This document shows positions 23,197 through 23,270 of a DNA stretch of 23,270 bases, one piece after another. Source of the stretch: RFTU01 sp049423145 (lineage in GTDB: Bacteria > Pseudomonadota > Gammaproteobacteria > Burkholderiales > Burkholderiaceae_C); contig JBMSQF010000040.1 in assembly GCA_049423145.1 (NCBI GenBank), forward strand, positions 1 through 23,270, in the 5' to 3' direction. Position 1 is the stretch's first letter. Every line of letters begins with the position of its first letter. A model generated the notes under the pieces. It saw only the letters and a program-made list of their open reading frames with translations. It did no database searches and was not told where the DNA came from. Made by a program: the position numbers and the translations under genes.

Positions 23197-23270
23197 ATGT
23201 CCGACCTGTCCATGCTCATCAATGGCCTGAAGGTCACGGCCGAGAAGAACGCCACCTTCGAGCGCCGCAA
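23197..23270 (+). CDS. N-terminus of a probable aldehyde dehydrogenase, cut by window edge
   Basis: Only 24 codons are visible, starting MSDLSMLINGLKVTAEKNAT and ending FERR. This pattern (LLI-x-G-x-x-x-x-A...G/N-x-T-FER) opens NAD-dependent aldehyde dehydrogenases of the benzaldehyde/vanillin/salicylaldehyde type. The ATG has a perfect AAGGAG site at 23185-23190. It lies 56 bp after livF on the same strand, so it may be the next gene of the importer operon and hint that the importer takes up an aldehyde-yielding, possibly aromatic, compound. The assignment rests on very few residues. Confidence 0.55.
   Translation, partial: MSDLSMLINGLKVTAEKNATFERR

Overview
The window looks like chromosomal DNA of a GC-rich betaproteobacterium, most likely order Burkholderiales and near Comamonadaceae. 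This rests on protein-level recognition of the groESL, pilCD-coaE-zapD, Bug-receptor and Liv-type genes; no database search was possible. Most of the window is tightly packed operons, with a few single genes in the middle. No insertion sequence, integrase, CRISPR array or phage module was seen.

Left part, all minus strand (1-9115). groES and the first ~301 codons of groEL lie at the edge. They sit behind a sigma70-type promoter and a near-perfect CIRCE operator (HrcA heat-shock control). Upstream is a long head-to-tail run reading from 8914 down to 1501: a GtrA-like membrane protein, a GT2 glycosyltransferase, an ArnT-like GT39 transferase, a ChbG/NaxD-type deacetylase, pilC, pilD, coaE and zapD. 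Almost all neighbours share a 4-bp stop/start overlap, and several use GTG or TTG starts. The first four genes form a complete set for making, deacetylating, flipping and transferring an undecaprenyl-phosphate amino sugar. This resembles the Bordetella Lgm and Francisella FlmF2/NaxD/FlmK lipid A systems. A tRNA-Pro(CGG) gene stands just upstream.

Middle part (9116-13609). It holds a solitary, divergent flagellin, a small conserved-looking hypothetical protein, a VOC/glyoxalase-fold protein, an aldo/keto reductase, a small cysteine-containing lipoprotein and a GNAT acetyltransferase. These are single genes or short units with no shared pathway that I can see.

Catabolic island (13610-17702). 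A divergent IclR regulator faces a four-gene plus-strand operon: two MaoC-fold hydratases, a tripartite tricarboxylate (Bug/TctC) binding protein and a class III CoA-transferase. A perfect 14-bp inverted repeat, made of two operator-like copies about two helical turns apart, sits in the 98-bp divergent promoter. The layout suggests inducible binding of an organic acid, its activation as a CoA thioester, and hydration or dehydration of that thioester. The substrate cannot be read from the sequence.

Right part (17926-23270). A 60-residue six-cysteine protein on the minus strand is followed by a complete plus-strand branched-chain-amino-acid-type ABC importer: a Tat-type binding protein, LivH, LivM, LivG and LivF. 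The start of an aldehyde dehydrogenase-like gene follows. The presence of a dehydrogenase behind the importer hints that the imported compound is an aromatic or other aldehyde-yielding substrate rather than an amino acid. LivG has an unusual ABC signature.
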